Source: Smallanthus sonchifolius | Lineage: Eukaryota; Streptophyta; Magnoliopsida; Asterales; Asteraceae | Length of the DNA stretch: 64,000 nucleotides | Direction: 5' to 3' | NCBI GenBank assembly: GCA_023525975.1 | Contig: CM042042.1 | Span: forward strand, 1,061,501 to 1,125,500 | The notes under the pieces: generated by a model | Database searches by the model: none | What the model was told of the DNA's origin: nothing | Seen by the model: only the letters and a program-made list of their open reading frames with translations | Translations under genes and position numbers: made by a program | Shown here: in pieces, positions 45,468 to 56,876 of the stretch | Numbering within the stretch: position 1 is the stretch's first letter | Layout: the number at the start of each line of letters is the position of its first letter

Positions 45468-47046
45468 CTAGGTTATATACCCGTGTATTACACGGGTTGC
45501 AAAAATTTGCAAAAATAAATGCGTTTTATTAGATTAAAAATAAAAGATAAGTTTCTACAGATTTCATAAATTTCTAAAAATTTCTTTGTATACTACATTT
45601 GTTGTTTGGTTTGTAGCTTTTCCATCTTTATCTACTATCAGTAGCTTTACTCCGTCTCTTGTCTAGACTTTTGATAGTGGCACATACAACTGTCCATAAG
45701 TGAAAACCGGTTGTTTTAAATACAAACAACTCTAGATAACAATATTTATAAGAAGATGGATGAAATGCAAATTAGGAAACTATGTTTTTTATATCTTTTA
45801 AAAATCGAAAGTTACCTAAAACGAATTAAAATTTAAATGGGATTTTTTTTTTAATTTGAAAACGGAAAGTTGTTTTAAATACTATGGAAAGATTTTGCAG
45901 ACTTAATTTACGGTTGAACTTACTAAAGATAAGTTCAAATTTTGAAATTTGAAGTTCAATTCTTTAATTTTTGACAACCCTTAATTGCTTTAATCACGGT
46001 TCTAATTTGTTATCAAAAACCTCATTATGGTGAAAAAAGATGTTATCAAAAAGATGTTACAGTGGCAAGCAAAAATTGTGGGGTTGTCACCTTCTTCCGT
46101 GGGCTCTTTCATCAACAAAGTGACATACATTTTCAGAGTTTGCAAAAAGAGCTTATTGACATACCAACTGGCTTCATTCTTGAGGTATGCATTTATATAA
46201 GTAATCTGACTTGATTTCTACACAAACCATATAACAATTTTGTTTAAAAAATTTCCTTTTCTTGTTGACCGGTCAGAGGAGATTTTCACAGGAGCTGTAC
46301 GAGAAAAGAAACTTGTTATCAGGAAAAGATTTTTCACAGGACATTTTCAGGGATTTCATATTTCATTCAGAACATCAGGAAATACAATTTCCGGAATAAT
46401 TAAGTGTCCCACATTTAAAAATTGTGTTGATGTACAGAAAACGGATCCATCTTCCTATAAACCGATTGGTAGAAAAATTCCGCCAAAAGATTCAAAATCA
46501 ACAACGATGAACAGAAAACAGATCTATGTGAATTTAATCAGAAAACCCCAAATTATATCGCAATCGAAATCACTCTAATTTAGGGTTACAAAAGAAATAA
46601 AAGTTTTATCCAGAAACAAAAAAACATATGGAGACGATGATGATGGCGATTGTGGTTTGCAAGAAAAAAAACGAATAATGATCGGCCTTACCCTATTAAT
46701 TACCTTGTTCGATGGATTTCCTGATAAGATTAGTATGATGATTATGTGGAAGTGAACAACAAACCATAAATCCGCAAGAGGATCCGCGTCTGGATTGAGT
46801 GAACTCTCAAATAATAATGACGGAATTGTTGAACTCTCAATACTTTGATGAAGATCTTCAATAAAGGAGAGCAAGGAGCAGCTGCCCTATGTTAGGGTTT
46901 GCAACCCGTATTATCAATAAATGGGTTATAACCCGCAAAAGGATCCGCGTGTGGATCCAAATTGAGGTCCGCGTGTTAGTTGTTAAAGGGTTTGTGGTTT
47001 AGATGCCATGTGTCCCACGTTGTTTTGCTTTATTATATGTTATAGA
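45468..47046 (-). mobile_element. Helitron (minus strand) with helicase remnant
   Basis: Read on the minus strand, the 5' end TCTATAACATATAATAAAG begins at 47046 after host A (47047). The 3' end has the hairpin CCCGTGTAATACACGGG, TATATAAC and CTAG at 45471-45468, then host T (45467). The 1579-bp span encodes the last part of a Helitron helicase next to the 3' end. A plus-strand ORF of 112 codons (46240-46578) and neighbouring sequence may be captured DNA; I do not recognise it. Confidence 0.8.
45564..45711 (-). pseudogene. C-terminal remnant of a Helitron helicase
   Basis: The minus strand reads VFTYGQLYVPLSKV, one TAG, TRDGVKLLIVDKDG and NQTTNVVYKEIFRNL with a TGA. This is helicase motif VI (GQLYVALSRV in the intact family) and the conserved C-terminus of plant RepHel proteins. 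The position just inside the 3' end matches that of autonomous Helitrons, so the element is a deletion derivative of one. Confidence 0.88.
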
Positions 47047-47827
47047 TAAATTAATAATTTGTTTAAAAATATATTATTATTGAAAATATGAAAATGTATT
47101 TATTATGAAAGAGAGTTGAGAAATTTATAAGAATGAATATGGAGACGACACGTGGCATTGAAAAACCTTTATTTATTATAGAATTAATTACACGGATGGC
47201 CCCTGTGGTTTACACAGATTTCACTTTTAGCCCCTAGGAATGAGAAATTATATGTTTGGATCAATAGTTTGCGCACTTATTTCACTTTTGACTCCTGAAG
47301 TAGATGTTAGTTAAGTTTGGCTGTTAAGTGCATATGAAATGACTAAAACACTCATAATAATAAATATATATTATTAAAAACATAAAATTAAATTTTAAAA
47401 TAATATCTTTAATTAGTGGGGCCCACCTAACCTCAAAATTAAAACCTCCCCACCCTGTTTATCGTCAATTTTGACTTTTCAAAAGTCAAAATCGCATCCA
47501 TAGTTGTTTCTGGACGCTTTATCAAGTCTCAAGTTCCACCGCCGTCTTGTTGCGATTTCTCCGGTGGTGCGATGGCGTAAGAGGGGGTGTTAAAACATCG
47601 GTTTTCAGGCGACTTGCAAGCTAGGGGGAAGAGATGACCATCCGGCTCCGTCCAGACCTCTCTCTCTCTCTCTTTCTATCTCGCATGGGACGACACTCGA
47701 TCTGCCCTAGAAAAATCGTCGGAAAGAGGGGAATCTGTCCCTCGAACTGCCCTAGAAACAATCGTCGGAAAAACAAGTTTCAGACCAGATCGTTGGATCC
47801 TACACAACCCAACTCCAAGTATCACTC
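47047..47827. other. Intergenic region left of the solo LTR
   Basis: AT-rich, then a less AT-rich stretch from 47440 with GTCAATTTTGACTTTTCAAA and a TCTC microsatellite at 47657-47672. No gene is supported. A plus ORF at 47634-47837 has no domain. Confidence 0.35.
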
Positions 47828-49063
47828 GTTTTTGTAAGGCCCATTTTCCCGGGTGACCTCACTTGTTGGATTTACTCATAAACATAGTCATAATCACAGA
47901 GCTTAAATTTAAAACATTCGAATTCATTCATTACATAACGTAACATGACATGACATAACAGCGGAAGTCTTTTAAAATTAAGTACATAACATTTGTCTTA
48001 ACATATATAAATATGGGATGTCAGTCTTGTGCTGGGTAACCTTCACGCCTTCGCACGACCCTTCCTTTCTTTACCTGAAATGTATATTAAAAGTCAGCTA
48101 ACGTTGGTGAGTTCTAGTTTAAAACTATTAAGTATGATCATTCTTTTCTTTATAAGTATACATAATTATATACATACATTTCTACAAATACGTATTCGTA
48201 GCTTTTACTTTTCTTTCTTCATTCTTATGTGATTACATAGATATGTATTCACCTTTTCTTTCCTTAACTTTCATTGGTCATACACATAAGGGTGATCAAC
48301 CCATCTTACGATACGTATATCACAAAGATATACGCCATTGAGCTACCGTCGTAGCCCTTTTACTCGTCCGGTCCTAGAAACCGTCCGCCTTAACTTTAGT
48401 CCAGCCAACCTTCGGCCGTCCTTCTAACCCGTCCTACCGTCGTAGTCCGTCATATTCGCCCGTCTGCCCTAAGGCATCCGTTTCCCACGCGAACTATTGT
48501 TTATGCAACCGTTATACTATTTTAGCATTTACTTCGACCGCCCTTTTATGCTTTTTGTACGTCCTAGCTTGCGAAGGACGTATCTTTCCCGGTTGCAAAA
48601 TAGTCACGTGGTCGTCCGTCTACAGAAGTAGCCGTTAGCTTCGTTTCCGTCCATAACGTATACATACATTCATAACATGCAATATAAATCATTATAAAGC
48701 AAGATTTCGTTTATTTACGTTATGTCATTCTTTCCTTCATTCTTTGTAAACATACGTTTCATTCTTTGTTCATAATTCATTCTCTTATATATATAAAAAT
48801 ATATATTAATACATCACGTATGATCACATTAGCATTCATATCATTTATTCATTTAGTGTATACATTTCAGCCCCAAAACATTTAATAAGGTTTGCACATA
48901 ACATAGAAGGGGGCACATAGAACTCACCTGATGAGTAGTTTCTGAGATACTCTTAGCTGGTTACTGAGCGTCACTAATGTCACTATCTGTATAATAAAGT
49001 CATACACGTAAGGTAGTGCTCCTAGGTGACACTAAACATTACTATGCTTGAACCTAGTAGTTT

Positions 49064-49345
49064 CGATGGATTTGCTTATATCGAAACTTGGTAGTTTTGA
49101 TAGGTTGCTTATGTCGAAACTTGGTAGTTTCGATAGGTTGCTTATGTTGAAACTTGGTAGTTTCGATAGGTAACTTAGGTGTAATCTTAGCTTCGGATCG
49201 TGGGCTCATATCGAAACTATGTTCTTAGTATTCTGGGTCTGCACATATCGAAACTGAGTAGTTTCGATGGGTCTGCACATATCGAAACTGAGTAGTTTCG
49301 ATGGGTCTGCACTATCGAAACTGAGTAGTTTCGATGAGTCTGCAC
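49064..49345. repeat. Array of ATCGAAACT-AGTTTCGAT palindromes
   Basis: At least six units; the best three read ATCGAAACTGAGTAGTTTCG plus AT, 9-base arms around a 4-base loop, separated by GGGTCTGCAC. Others are degenerate (TTGG loop). The array lies in the predicted transcribed part of the LTR. Confidence 0.85.
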
Positions 49346-49720
49346 ATATCGTCTTCCCCAAAAATCTGAAGTTTTTGCATGCAAGTCTGATCGAGTCAAT
49401 ATCTCAATTTTCTTAGATCAAAACGTTCGGTTTTCATTCTAGATGCTATACCTAAGCTCATTTTCAAGTTTCATCCGCAAAATCGTTACCTTTTTAGCCA
49501 AAACCCGAAAATCCTAAAAAAATCATAAAAACTCAGATTATGATCGAACGCTTACCTGGATTGGATTTCTGATTCGGAGGAGATGATCACGAGCACAGTA
49601 GCAACATTCTCATGAATTCCCGAGTCGATCCGTCACTTTCTCTCTCTAGACCCGAGCTCTCTTCTCTCTCTCTCTAGAACTTGTGAATGGTAGAAATGAA
49701 AGGTTTGGGGCAAACCTTGC

Positions 49721-49729
49721 CCTTATATA
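49721..49729 (-). promoter_or_regulatory. TATA box of the solo LTR
   Basis: TATATAAGG on the minus strand, about 120 bases inside the LTR start, in a sequence with no other such box nearby. Confidence 0.55.
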
Positions 49730-50056
49730 CTTGGGCTTCCTTCGTCCCGTTGGAGCCGAGCCCAAGCCCATCCGTTTTTCTTTCGCCATTTAAAATTATA
49801 ATTTTGATCGTGTCATTATTTATTTATTACCAGTTTTGGGATGTTACAGTTTTTCATCACAGTACCCAAGCGATGGGGGGAAATCAAGAGAGAGAGTTTC
49901 AAGCCGGAAAAATGAGTTTCAGGGGTAGATAAACTAGCTGAAAAATTGAGTTTCAGACTGTTTTTCATCACGAGAGTCACCCGCCTGATTCAACTAGTTT
50001 CCTTCGCCTATGGTCCACAACTATTCGATTGAGTAATTTCGCTCACCTGACGTCTG

Positions 50057-50644
50057 ATGATATCCGATTGTCCAGGTATTGAGTCGTTTCTTGGCCTTCA
50101 ACTATCAAATCTCACCTGGTTGTCAATTTGTAATTGTGAAAATATGGGGTCACTTCCAGATCTATCAAATCTCACCTTGTTACAAGATCTGCAAATCAAA
50201 GACTGTCCAAGTATTGATGCTTCCTTTCTTGGTGGGCTTTGGCCTCCCAAATTGTGTTCCCTTCAAATAGGGGGGTTGAAGAAGCCCATCTCAGAATGGG
50301 GCGCTCTCAATTTTCCATCTTCCCTTGTTAACCTAACTGTATGTTATGAGCCCCATGTGAATAATTTTCATCAATTGTCGGACCTTCTTCCTTCTTCTCT
50401 TACGACACTTTCCATAGAAGAGTGTGATAATCTGGAATCACTTTCAATGGGACTCCAACATCTCGAATCCCTTCAACATCTCGTCATTTGGTTTTGCCCT
50501 AAGATGAAACATCTACCAGAGACGTTGTTGCCTTCCCTTTTGCGTTTGGAAATCTTAGAATGCCCAAAACTGAAAGAAAGGTGTAATGGAAGAGGCTCCC
50601 ACTACTGGCCCCTCATCTCTCATATCCCCGACATCGATATATAA
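50057..50644 (+). pseudogene. C-terminal leucine-rich-repeat fragment of an NLR resistance gene
   Basis: The frame encodes 195 residues with LRR units of the plant CC-NBS-LRR style (LTWLSICNCENMGSLPDLSN, LQDLQIKDCPSI, LTTLSIEECDNLESLSMGL, LQHLVIWFCPKMKHLPETL, LRLEILECPKLKERC), ending GSHYWPLISHIPDI as such proteins commonly do. The NB-ARC and coiled-coil parts are absent; upstream sequence to the solo LTR shows no continuation. It is a remnant of an intracellular immune receptor rather than a working gene, unless an exon lies outside what I can recognise. Confidence 0.85.
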
Positions 50645-52069
50645 TAAGGTACTTGTTTATTAAATACCCTTTTGACTGTTTGGATATGCATAAATTACCT
50701 ATTTTATTTTGCTTTCATTCATAACAACAAACTTTACATTTTAATTGATTCAAGTTTCAGTCAATTGAAATGAGAAGAGCTGTCAACATGAAATTTTGGG
50801 CTTCTTAATTGATGCACAAACTCACGAGATGGGTTCAAACTAAATGCTGACCTAGGATTTGCTGCATAAAACCTGAAATTGAGTTGATGATAACAACTTA
50901 ATATGTTCAAATTAGTACTCACTTTTCATAAGATTAAACTAATAACTTAATATTCTTCTTATTTTAAATATTTGTGAAATTGTTGCAAATGCGGATCGTA
51001 ATTTTTTTCTTATTTCAATTAGACATGTCGTTAATATTTATATCATGTTGAATTTCAGTTTGACAAATTCATGAATCTACTCAAATTAGATGGGGCTGAA
51101 TTTATATGTTAGTTTATTGAATTCATTAGCATATGATTTTGAACTTTAGAGGCTTGTAACTTGGATTCCTAGTTTTAACAATCTGCTCCTGTGTTACCAA
51201 GAAGTTTCTGGAATCATATGAAAATATGAATTCAATATGTGCATCCTTTTTAACATCAGGGTGTTAATTTATAATTTATTACTTGTTTTGAGGATCTATA
51301 TCTCCTTCTCAAATAAGTTACACTTTAACTATATTTCTAGTAATTACTTCTTTTTTTTCTATGGGCTTATTGGTTGGACTAAAAGAAGAAAGAGTTTATA
51401 GTTTTATAGCAAGAGACAGCTTATGTTGGAACTCCTTTTCATATCCCATCTCTGCGATGGCAATATGGTCAGGACACACGGGTTGCATAATGCGAGTATG
51501 CAGCTTGTTTACGTTCTTGTCAAGATTAATTTGGAAAGTTATGTTATGGTATGTTGGATTTCAATTTTTTTAAATATGGATTGTTACTTTTTACTTCCAC
51601 ATTTTGTGAATTCATATGTTTTGGCTTTGAAAGCTTTTGCAAAAGTTCCCCAATTTCATGCCAATTTCATTATCCTTGTTGCTATTTATCAAATTTAGTA
51701 TGGTCAAATGACTGACATTTAGGAATTCAATTGAAACTGCAGCTTTAAACTTTTAAATTGTAGGAAGTGCAGTTTGACTCTTTATGTCAAACAACCTAAA
51801 ATTGACTACAAATTGATTACTATTCTTCAACATTTTGAGAATGATTTAATGCAAAAGGCTGTTTTTTTTTTTGTAACATTCTTGTTTGATCTGAACTTGG
51901 AAAGCAATGGGTTTGACCAAAAATGTCAAAGTGTATTGTTTGACCATTGAATTTTTAGAATTGCAGTTCAAGAAAGAAGGCATTCTATCAATGTTTCTAG
52001 ATCCAAAATACTTGGAGGGATATAATCCTAAACTTCATAATTGCTTGAAAGACCTCTACATTTACTACT
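50645..52069. other. Intergenic region
   Basis: AT-rich with no supported gene. Small ORFs at 51361-51573 and 51423-51698 overlap each other in different frames and have no recognised domain. Confidence 0.35.
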
Positions 52070-52262
52070 ATGATTTCATTCATGTATATCCTTTGCAAAC
52101 ATCCTGAGACTCAAGATAAGGCTGCAAAAGAAATCAAAGAAGCAACAAACAGGAGAAACAATGACACAAATGTTGAAGAATGTGCAAACAGTGTGAGTGA
52201 AGAAAGCCTTGTAAAGATGCAGTATCTTCATGCATCTTTGAACAAAACTCTGAGACTATCCT
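52070..52262 (+). pseudogene. Cytochrome P450 fragment (CYP704-like)
   Basis: FMYILCKHPETQDKAAKEIK and SLVKMQYLHASLNKTLRL correspond to the region from the end of the I-helix to the K-helix of CYP704-type enzymes, and match the same region of the P450 at 13280-16693 (FYMLCKNPLVQEKVVSEI, EKMHYLHATLTETLRL). The invariant ExxR glutamate is Lys here, and no other exon is recognised. The homology stops some 60 bases before the Athila-like LTR. Confidence 0.85.
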
Positions 52263-52323
52263 ACAGTTCCACGTATGCAGCTCAAATATTTAGCAATTTC
52301 TTGTACTTTGACTTAACCAGTGA

Positions 52324-54012
52324 TGTGGTTAAAGTAGTTTGAATTTAATGACTCAAAACAACCTAAATAAAACACTACGTAATACTCTAGACTCTCTAAA
52401 CAACTAAACTACCGACAGGCAAGTGAACCTATCGAATGTAGTAAAGCTTAAGTAAGTCCGGATATCGAACCCACGAGACTTCTAAAGAAAAACACGAATT
52501 AGACTCGATTAAATATCTACACAATACAATTTGAAAACAGGTGATGAATTAATGGGGGGGGGGGGTTTAACAAAACTCTAGAAATTAAATAATTAAAAAT
52601 AAACAAAGACGGTGAACGAAACAAATGAAGATTAACAAACACAATTAGCAATGATAAACAGATGATAATAAAAGCACTACCTAGGTTTGAATCCTATGCA
52701 CGGTTGACAGATCTGTTAACGGTAATGGAACTGATATGAAACCGGGATCTTAAAATGCTACACTCCCAAAACAACTTAGAGAACCTTTGACCCTTCTTAA
52801 GAGTTAACAACTAAGAGGCCTAAGAGCCGTTAAATTACCGGTTGGATGGAAATCTCTCACAAGTTTTCCAATTCTACACTAAAGTACCCAAATGACAATC
52901 TACCTCACAGCGCGAAAATCACAATACACAAACGTGTAAGGAGTAACTATGGAATTCCCTATTGCATTCGGTGAACAACCATGACAGGTAAACTAGGTAA
53001 AACTTCTCACAAAGGTTTTAATCTAGCAATTTATCACGCTCGACACACAGACAATTTCTCACCTCACAGCTATCGAAATTGGTTGAATATTTAGATTAAT
53101 TACCTCACGACTCCGTTCCTAAGGAATACTACGTCTAGCAACCATCCACTAATCGAAAACACAAAGTAGACGATCTGGCATGTACCTAATGTGCGAAAGA
53201 CATTCACTCAAGTACACAAGGATTAACGAAAACAATCATCAAACAATCCTAAATACGCGTTTACATGCAACAAGAAATACCATAGTCGTTACTTTATTGC
53301 TCAATCATGAATCAAGTTCCAAAACCGAAAACTAATTGTCTCGACCATACATATTCATCAAAACCTAGGTAGTCCAAGAATTCTAGCAAAAAATACTCAT
53401 AAACACAGAATTTATCATCAAACTAATCATCCAAGAACACATGACAAATTGAAATAAAGCAAAGAACGCAAAACCGAATGATTAACACCCGAGGGAATCG
53501 ATCCCAGTGATCCCTAGCTTCAATCCTTGCCTTGTATCCTGTGAAATCGCCAACCGGAAGCTTGTAAAATCGCCCTTATCGCCCTTAGCCGTCGTCTGTC
53601 GTCTGTCACCCTTTTAGGGTTTCTAATTTTTAGGTTTTAAAACAATTTCTGCGAAAAACCACCCGTCGCGTAGCCCGACGGGATCTTGCATACCCCTCGC
53701 GTAGCGCGAGGGCCCCAGAAAGAACAAAACAGTCGGGAAATCATTAAAAGGGCATTTATGACATTTTACAATCCTCGCGTAGCGCGAGGTAATTCCAACA
53801 CCTGTCGCGCTACGCGACAGGGGTAAAAATCCAGAAAGTTTCGGAAACTCGTTCTTCTTCGTTTTCAATCATATCTGCTTCCTTTGTGACCTAACAACCA
53901 AAATATATAGAAATATTAAGTACAAGCAGTTATAGAAGAAAACCGAAGCAAAACAAACACAAAGTGGGAATAAAATTGACAGTAAAATGCATGTATTTTG
54001 CAATACATCACA
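52324..54012 (-). repeat. Probable 3' LTR of the Athila-like element
   Basis: 1689 bp, reading TGTGATG to AACCACA on the minus strand. The inner boundary is set by the adjoining polypurine tract (GTGGGGA); the outer boundary at 52324 is inferred from TGTG/CACA symmetry and needs a second copy for proof. Confidence 0.6.
53662..53821. repeat. Four CpG hairpins sharing the core CGCGTAGCGCG
   Basis: Hairpins at 53662-53682 (CCCGTCG/CGACGGG arms), 53694-53712 (CCCTCGCG-TAG-CGCGAGGG), 53773-53789 (CCTCGCG arms, TAG loop) and 53801-53821 (CCTGTCGCG-CTA-CGCGACAGG, core inverted). Arms differ between copies yet stay paired. Confidence 0.88.
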
Positions 54013-54035
54013 TCCCCACACTTATCTTTTTTTTC
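54013..54035 (-). other. Polypurine tract of the Athila-like element
   Basis: On the minus strand A-rich sequence, GATAAGTGTGGGGA, directly precedes the LTR start TGTGATG. Confidence 0.65.
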
Positions 54036-54447
54036 GTCCCTGAAAAATTCATGCAAAACAGGATCATAATCAAGCACAAGGTCTTCAACATTTTATGGGT
54101 TATCTTATTAGACACGAAAACACAAAAACCGCGATTGTCGGTATGTTTGTCCTTCTAAACCCAACCACCAACGGATTTTTCCCCAATCATATTTTGTTAT
54201 CTTCAAGTGAACACTAGGTCTAGGGTCTCACACTAAGGTATCCACAGTTCTACCTAATCCCATCTCAAGTTTTCGAAGCACAGATTAAATCATTTGTTTC
54301 ATGATTTTTCTTCCACTGTAACCCAATACCCAGATGTATTTAAATTAACTAATGATGGATGGATGCATAAATATTTTTTAAAATTTTTTTTTTTTTAATC
54401 AATTGAGCTTTATATAACATAATTGTAACCTTAACTTAGAGGTATTG

Positions 54448-54564
54448 CCAACCAAGTCGCCATCCCAGCGGGCAACACATAAGCTTTAGGTTATAATATT
54501 TAAAGCACTTAGCCCATGGGTGTATCCACCAAGTCACCATCCCAGTGGGAAACACATAGGCTTC
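54448..54564. repeat. Direct repeat in the ORF1-LTR spacer
   Basis: ACCAAGTCGCCATCCCAGCG plus GGCAACACATAAGCTT recurs 78 bases later as ACCAAGTCACCATCCCAGTG plus GGAAACACATAGGCTT. Confidence 0.75.
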
Positions 54565-55487
54565 GTTCTTAAGCTCACGCAATGATACGATGGAATTTCC
54601 TAAAGCGCCACCAGTCCCGGATTTATTCTCATAAAAAGGTAAGGTGTGCTTACTAATCTGCTAATCTGAAATACATACGGGTTTTAACCTACAGTGGTAC
54701 CTCTTATACTATTCGACAGTTTCAGCTTCACTGCTTCTCCTAAGATGAGAACCCACGGACGTTGTGATTTAAGGTGCAGTGTATTATAAATACTCCTAGG
54801 GCTTTTTACCGTCAGTTGGGCCTACCAGACATATCCCGAGTTAAGTGTGTAATCTGATTTTTAATGTCTTATATATATTAAATGAAAACCAGGGCCCAAT
54901 TTCCTATCATCTCCTGCTTTTAAATGCAATCATCAAGTTTCTTAGACAATTTTTTTTTTTTAATTTTTTTTTATGTTCATAAATAAGTAGATAAAATTTA
55001 AACTAACTAAATGCACTCAAAGTTAATTAAACTCAATAATCCAAAAAACAAAGACTCAAATCTTCTCATCCCCACACTTAAAATTTGCATTGTCCCCAAT
55101 GTAGGAATGGAAAACAAAATAAACAAAACTGCAAAAACACAAAATAAATAAAAAAATAAAAAAATACAAATCGGAAAAGACTTAGCTGGTAATAAAGCAA
55201 GACTGTCAAGTGCCAGTCTTTTCCATCAAGTACTGCCCTCCAAATCGAATGTGCTCAGCAAACAATTCCAACTCATCTCACACATACGAAAGCGGCTACC
55301 TCCACAAACAAACTCAATCAAACATAATAATCCAAACACGTCAAACATAGATAAAGATAAGTTCAAAATTCAAGTGTTTTAACCAACCCTTACCATAACC
55401 CACTATTACAGTCCCAAATTGTATCAAAATAAACAGGATTAGTTAAACAAACATAACATAATAAAAACCAGCATCATGATCCCCACA

Positions 55488-56876
55488 CTAGTCCTCATCA
55501 TGATCACCACCTGCATGTTCACCTGACGGTCCTGGAGGCTGAAAGAAATCCGGTACCTGAATATTCATAGAACCCATCATGTACCTCAAAGCATCCTCCT
55601 GCCTGCGCTGACCACCCCTAATCAGATCCCTCTGCTGCTCATAACCAGTCCTAAACATATCAATTTCCTGCTCATGATACTGGTCCATCCTATCACAAAG
55701 TGACTCCAAAGTGAGCGGGTCTGGAATGGGCTCACGAAGTGGGTATTGCCGAGCCGGTATATCTCTCCTAAATACCGGCCTTTGACGGTGGGTAGGAATG
55801 CTAGCTCTCATAGCCTCAGCGGCCGCCGACCCATGCGGTGGCAAAATCTGATGTCCTACCCTAACATCCTCCCATCGTGGGGGATCATTTCTAGCCACAA
55901 TACCTGCCTTGCGCAGGTCCCTAATATCAATCGGTGTAGTAGCAGGCCCCACCGTCAGGAAATCAGGATTATACCTTTCAAACACACCTAAATTAGCAGC
56001 AATACGGTACACATAAGGCCCCATGTCCAACCTAGCTCTTGCTCCTCCTCTACGCCCTCTCGCAAACGACTGAGCCAAAACACAAGCAATGTTTGCCTCT
56101 CGGCCCTGAACCATGCAGTACAAACAGAACAAATCTAACCAATTTATCTTCTCTTCGCCAGAATATCTACCCACTATGGTACATGCCAAAATTCTATGGA
56201 TATAACGCAAAAATGGGTCCCGAATCTCATACTCCACCATACTGGTGGAAAACGGGGAGTCAGCTTTAGTGACCCAGAACTCACTCAAATCAACCTCACC
56301 TATGCAGTGGTCCCTCTCTCTCTTAGATGCACCCCTCAAACTTGTCATGAACCCAGGTGACAGCACCTCCTCATTAGTATAAAACCCAGTGGCAACAGCA
56401 AACTGAGGAATGGTCATCTCAAATACTCTCCTACCCAGAGCAAAAGACATTGTGCCCTCATCATCAAACTCGGTCTCATAATAATAAAAAGTGGCATGAA
56501 ACTCTAAAGTCAACTCCCGATACTGGGGCCAGTCACATTCTAAAACTGCAACCCACCTCTGCCCCAACAACCTCTCTATCCTGTCTCTTTGTCCTAGAAC
56601 ATCTAACATATCCCAACTAATGTTCCTATGATGTAACAGCTCAAGAGATACAAACCTGTCTAACCTCTCAGATTCAGCAGTTTCTACCTCAAACCTTAAA
56701 AAGGTATGCTCCCGAATCCTCCTAGTACTTGCGATCGGTAATCGCTCTGCATCTGAATACCTTATCTGCCTTCCATGCCTCTGGGCTGGCATAGGTGGCT
56801 CTGGTTCCCCTCTTTGTCGAGGAGCTGGCCCTCTCCTTCTTTTTGCTGCTGCCCTTGAAGATTCGCCTTCTGACAT
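55488..56876 (-). CDS. ATHILA ORF1 protein (retrotransposon, env-like position)
   Basis: An uninterrupted 462-codon ORF. A basic start (RAAAKRRRGPAPRQRGEPEP) precedes the conserved body (HTFLRFEVETAESERLDRFV, WVAVLECDWPQYRELTLEFH, FALGRRVFEMTIPQFAVATG, FCLYCMVQGREANIACVLAQ) and a charged glutamine-rich C-terminus ending in acidic residues. I assign it to the plant ATHILA ORF-1 family, which lies between pol and the 3' LTR in Athila-type gypsy elements; its function is unknown. No signal peptide or membrane helix is evident. The open frame in a truncated element suggests a recent loss of the rest. Confidence 0.82.
   Translation of the reverse strand: MSEGESSRAAAKRRRGPAPRQRGEPEPPMPAQRHGRQIRYSDAERLPIASTRRIREHTFLRFEVETAESERLDRFVSLELLHHRNISWDMLDVLGQRDRIERLLGQRWVAVLECDWPQYRELTLEFHATFYYYETEFDDEGTMSFALGRRVFEMTIPQFAVATGFYTNEEVLSPGFMTSLRGASKRERDHCIGEVDLSEFWVTKADSPFSTSMVEYEIRDPFLRYIHRILACTIVGRYSGEEKINWLDLFCLYCMVQGREANIACVLAQSFARGRRGGARARLDMGPYVYRIAANLGVFERYNPDFLTVGPATTPIDIRDLRKAGIVARNDPPRWEDVRVGHQILPPHGSAAAEAMRASIPTHRQRPVFRRDIPARQYPLREPIPDPLTLESLCDRMDQYHEQEIDMFRTGYEQQRDLIRGGQRRQEDALRYMMGSMNIQVPDFFQPPGPSGEHAGGDHDED

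Larger units (their letters stand above)
47833..49848 (-). repeat. Solo LTR (gypsy-like)
   Basis: 2016 bp, reading on the minus strand TGTAACATCCC to GGGCCTTACA, flanked by a perfect 5-bp duplication GTTTT (47828-47832 and 49849-49853). No internal region is present, so it arose by recombination between LTRs. A TATA box (TATATAAGG, 49729-49721 minus) supports the orientation. Downstream of it the LTR carries a palindrome array (49064-49345) and a CGTCC-rich stretch (48355-48660). Confidence 0.9.

Noticed and set aside
51361..51698. Overlapping ORFs as a coding gene
   Set aside because: Two frames overlap with no domain and no splice logic.
52324..52342. P450 fragment continuing into 52342
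   Set aside because: After the K-helix the frame continues but the sequence no longer resembles a P450 and enters the probable LTR.
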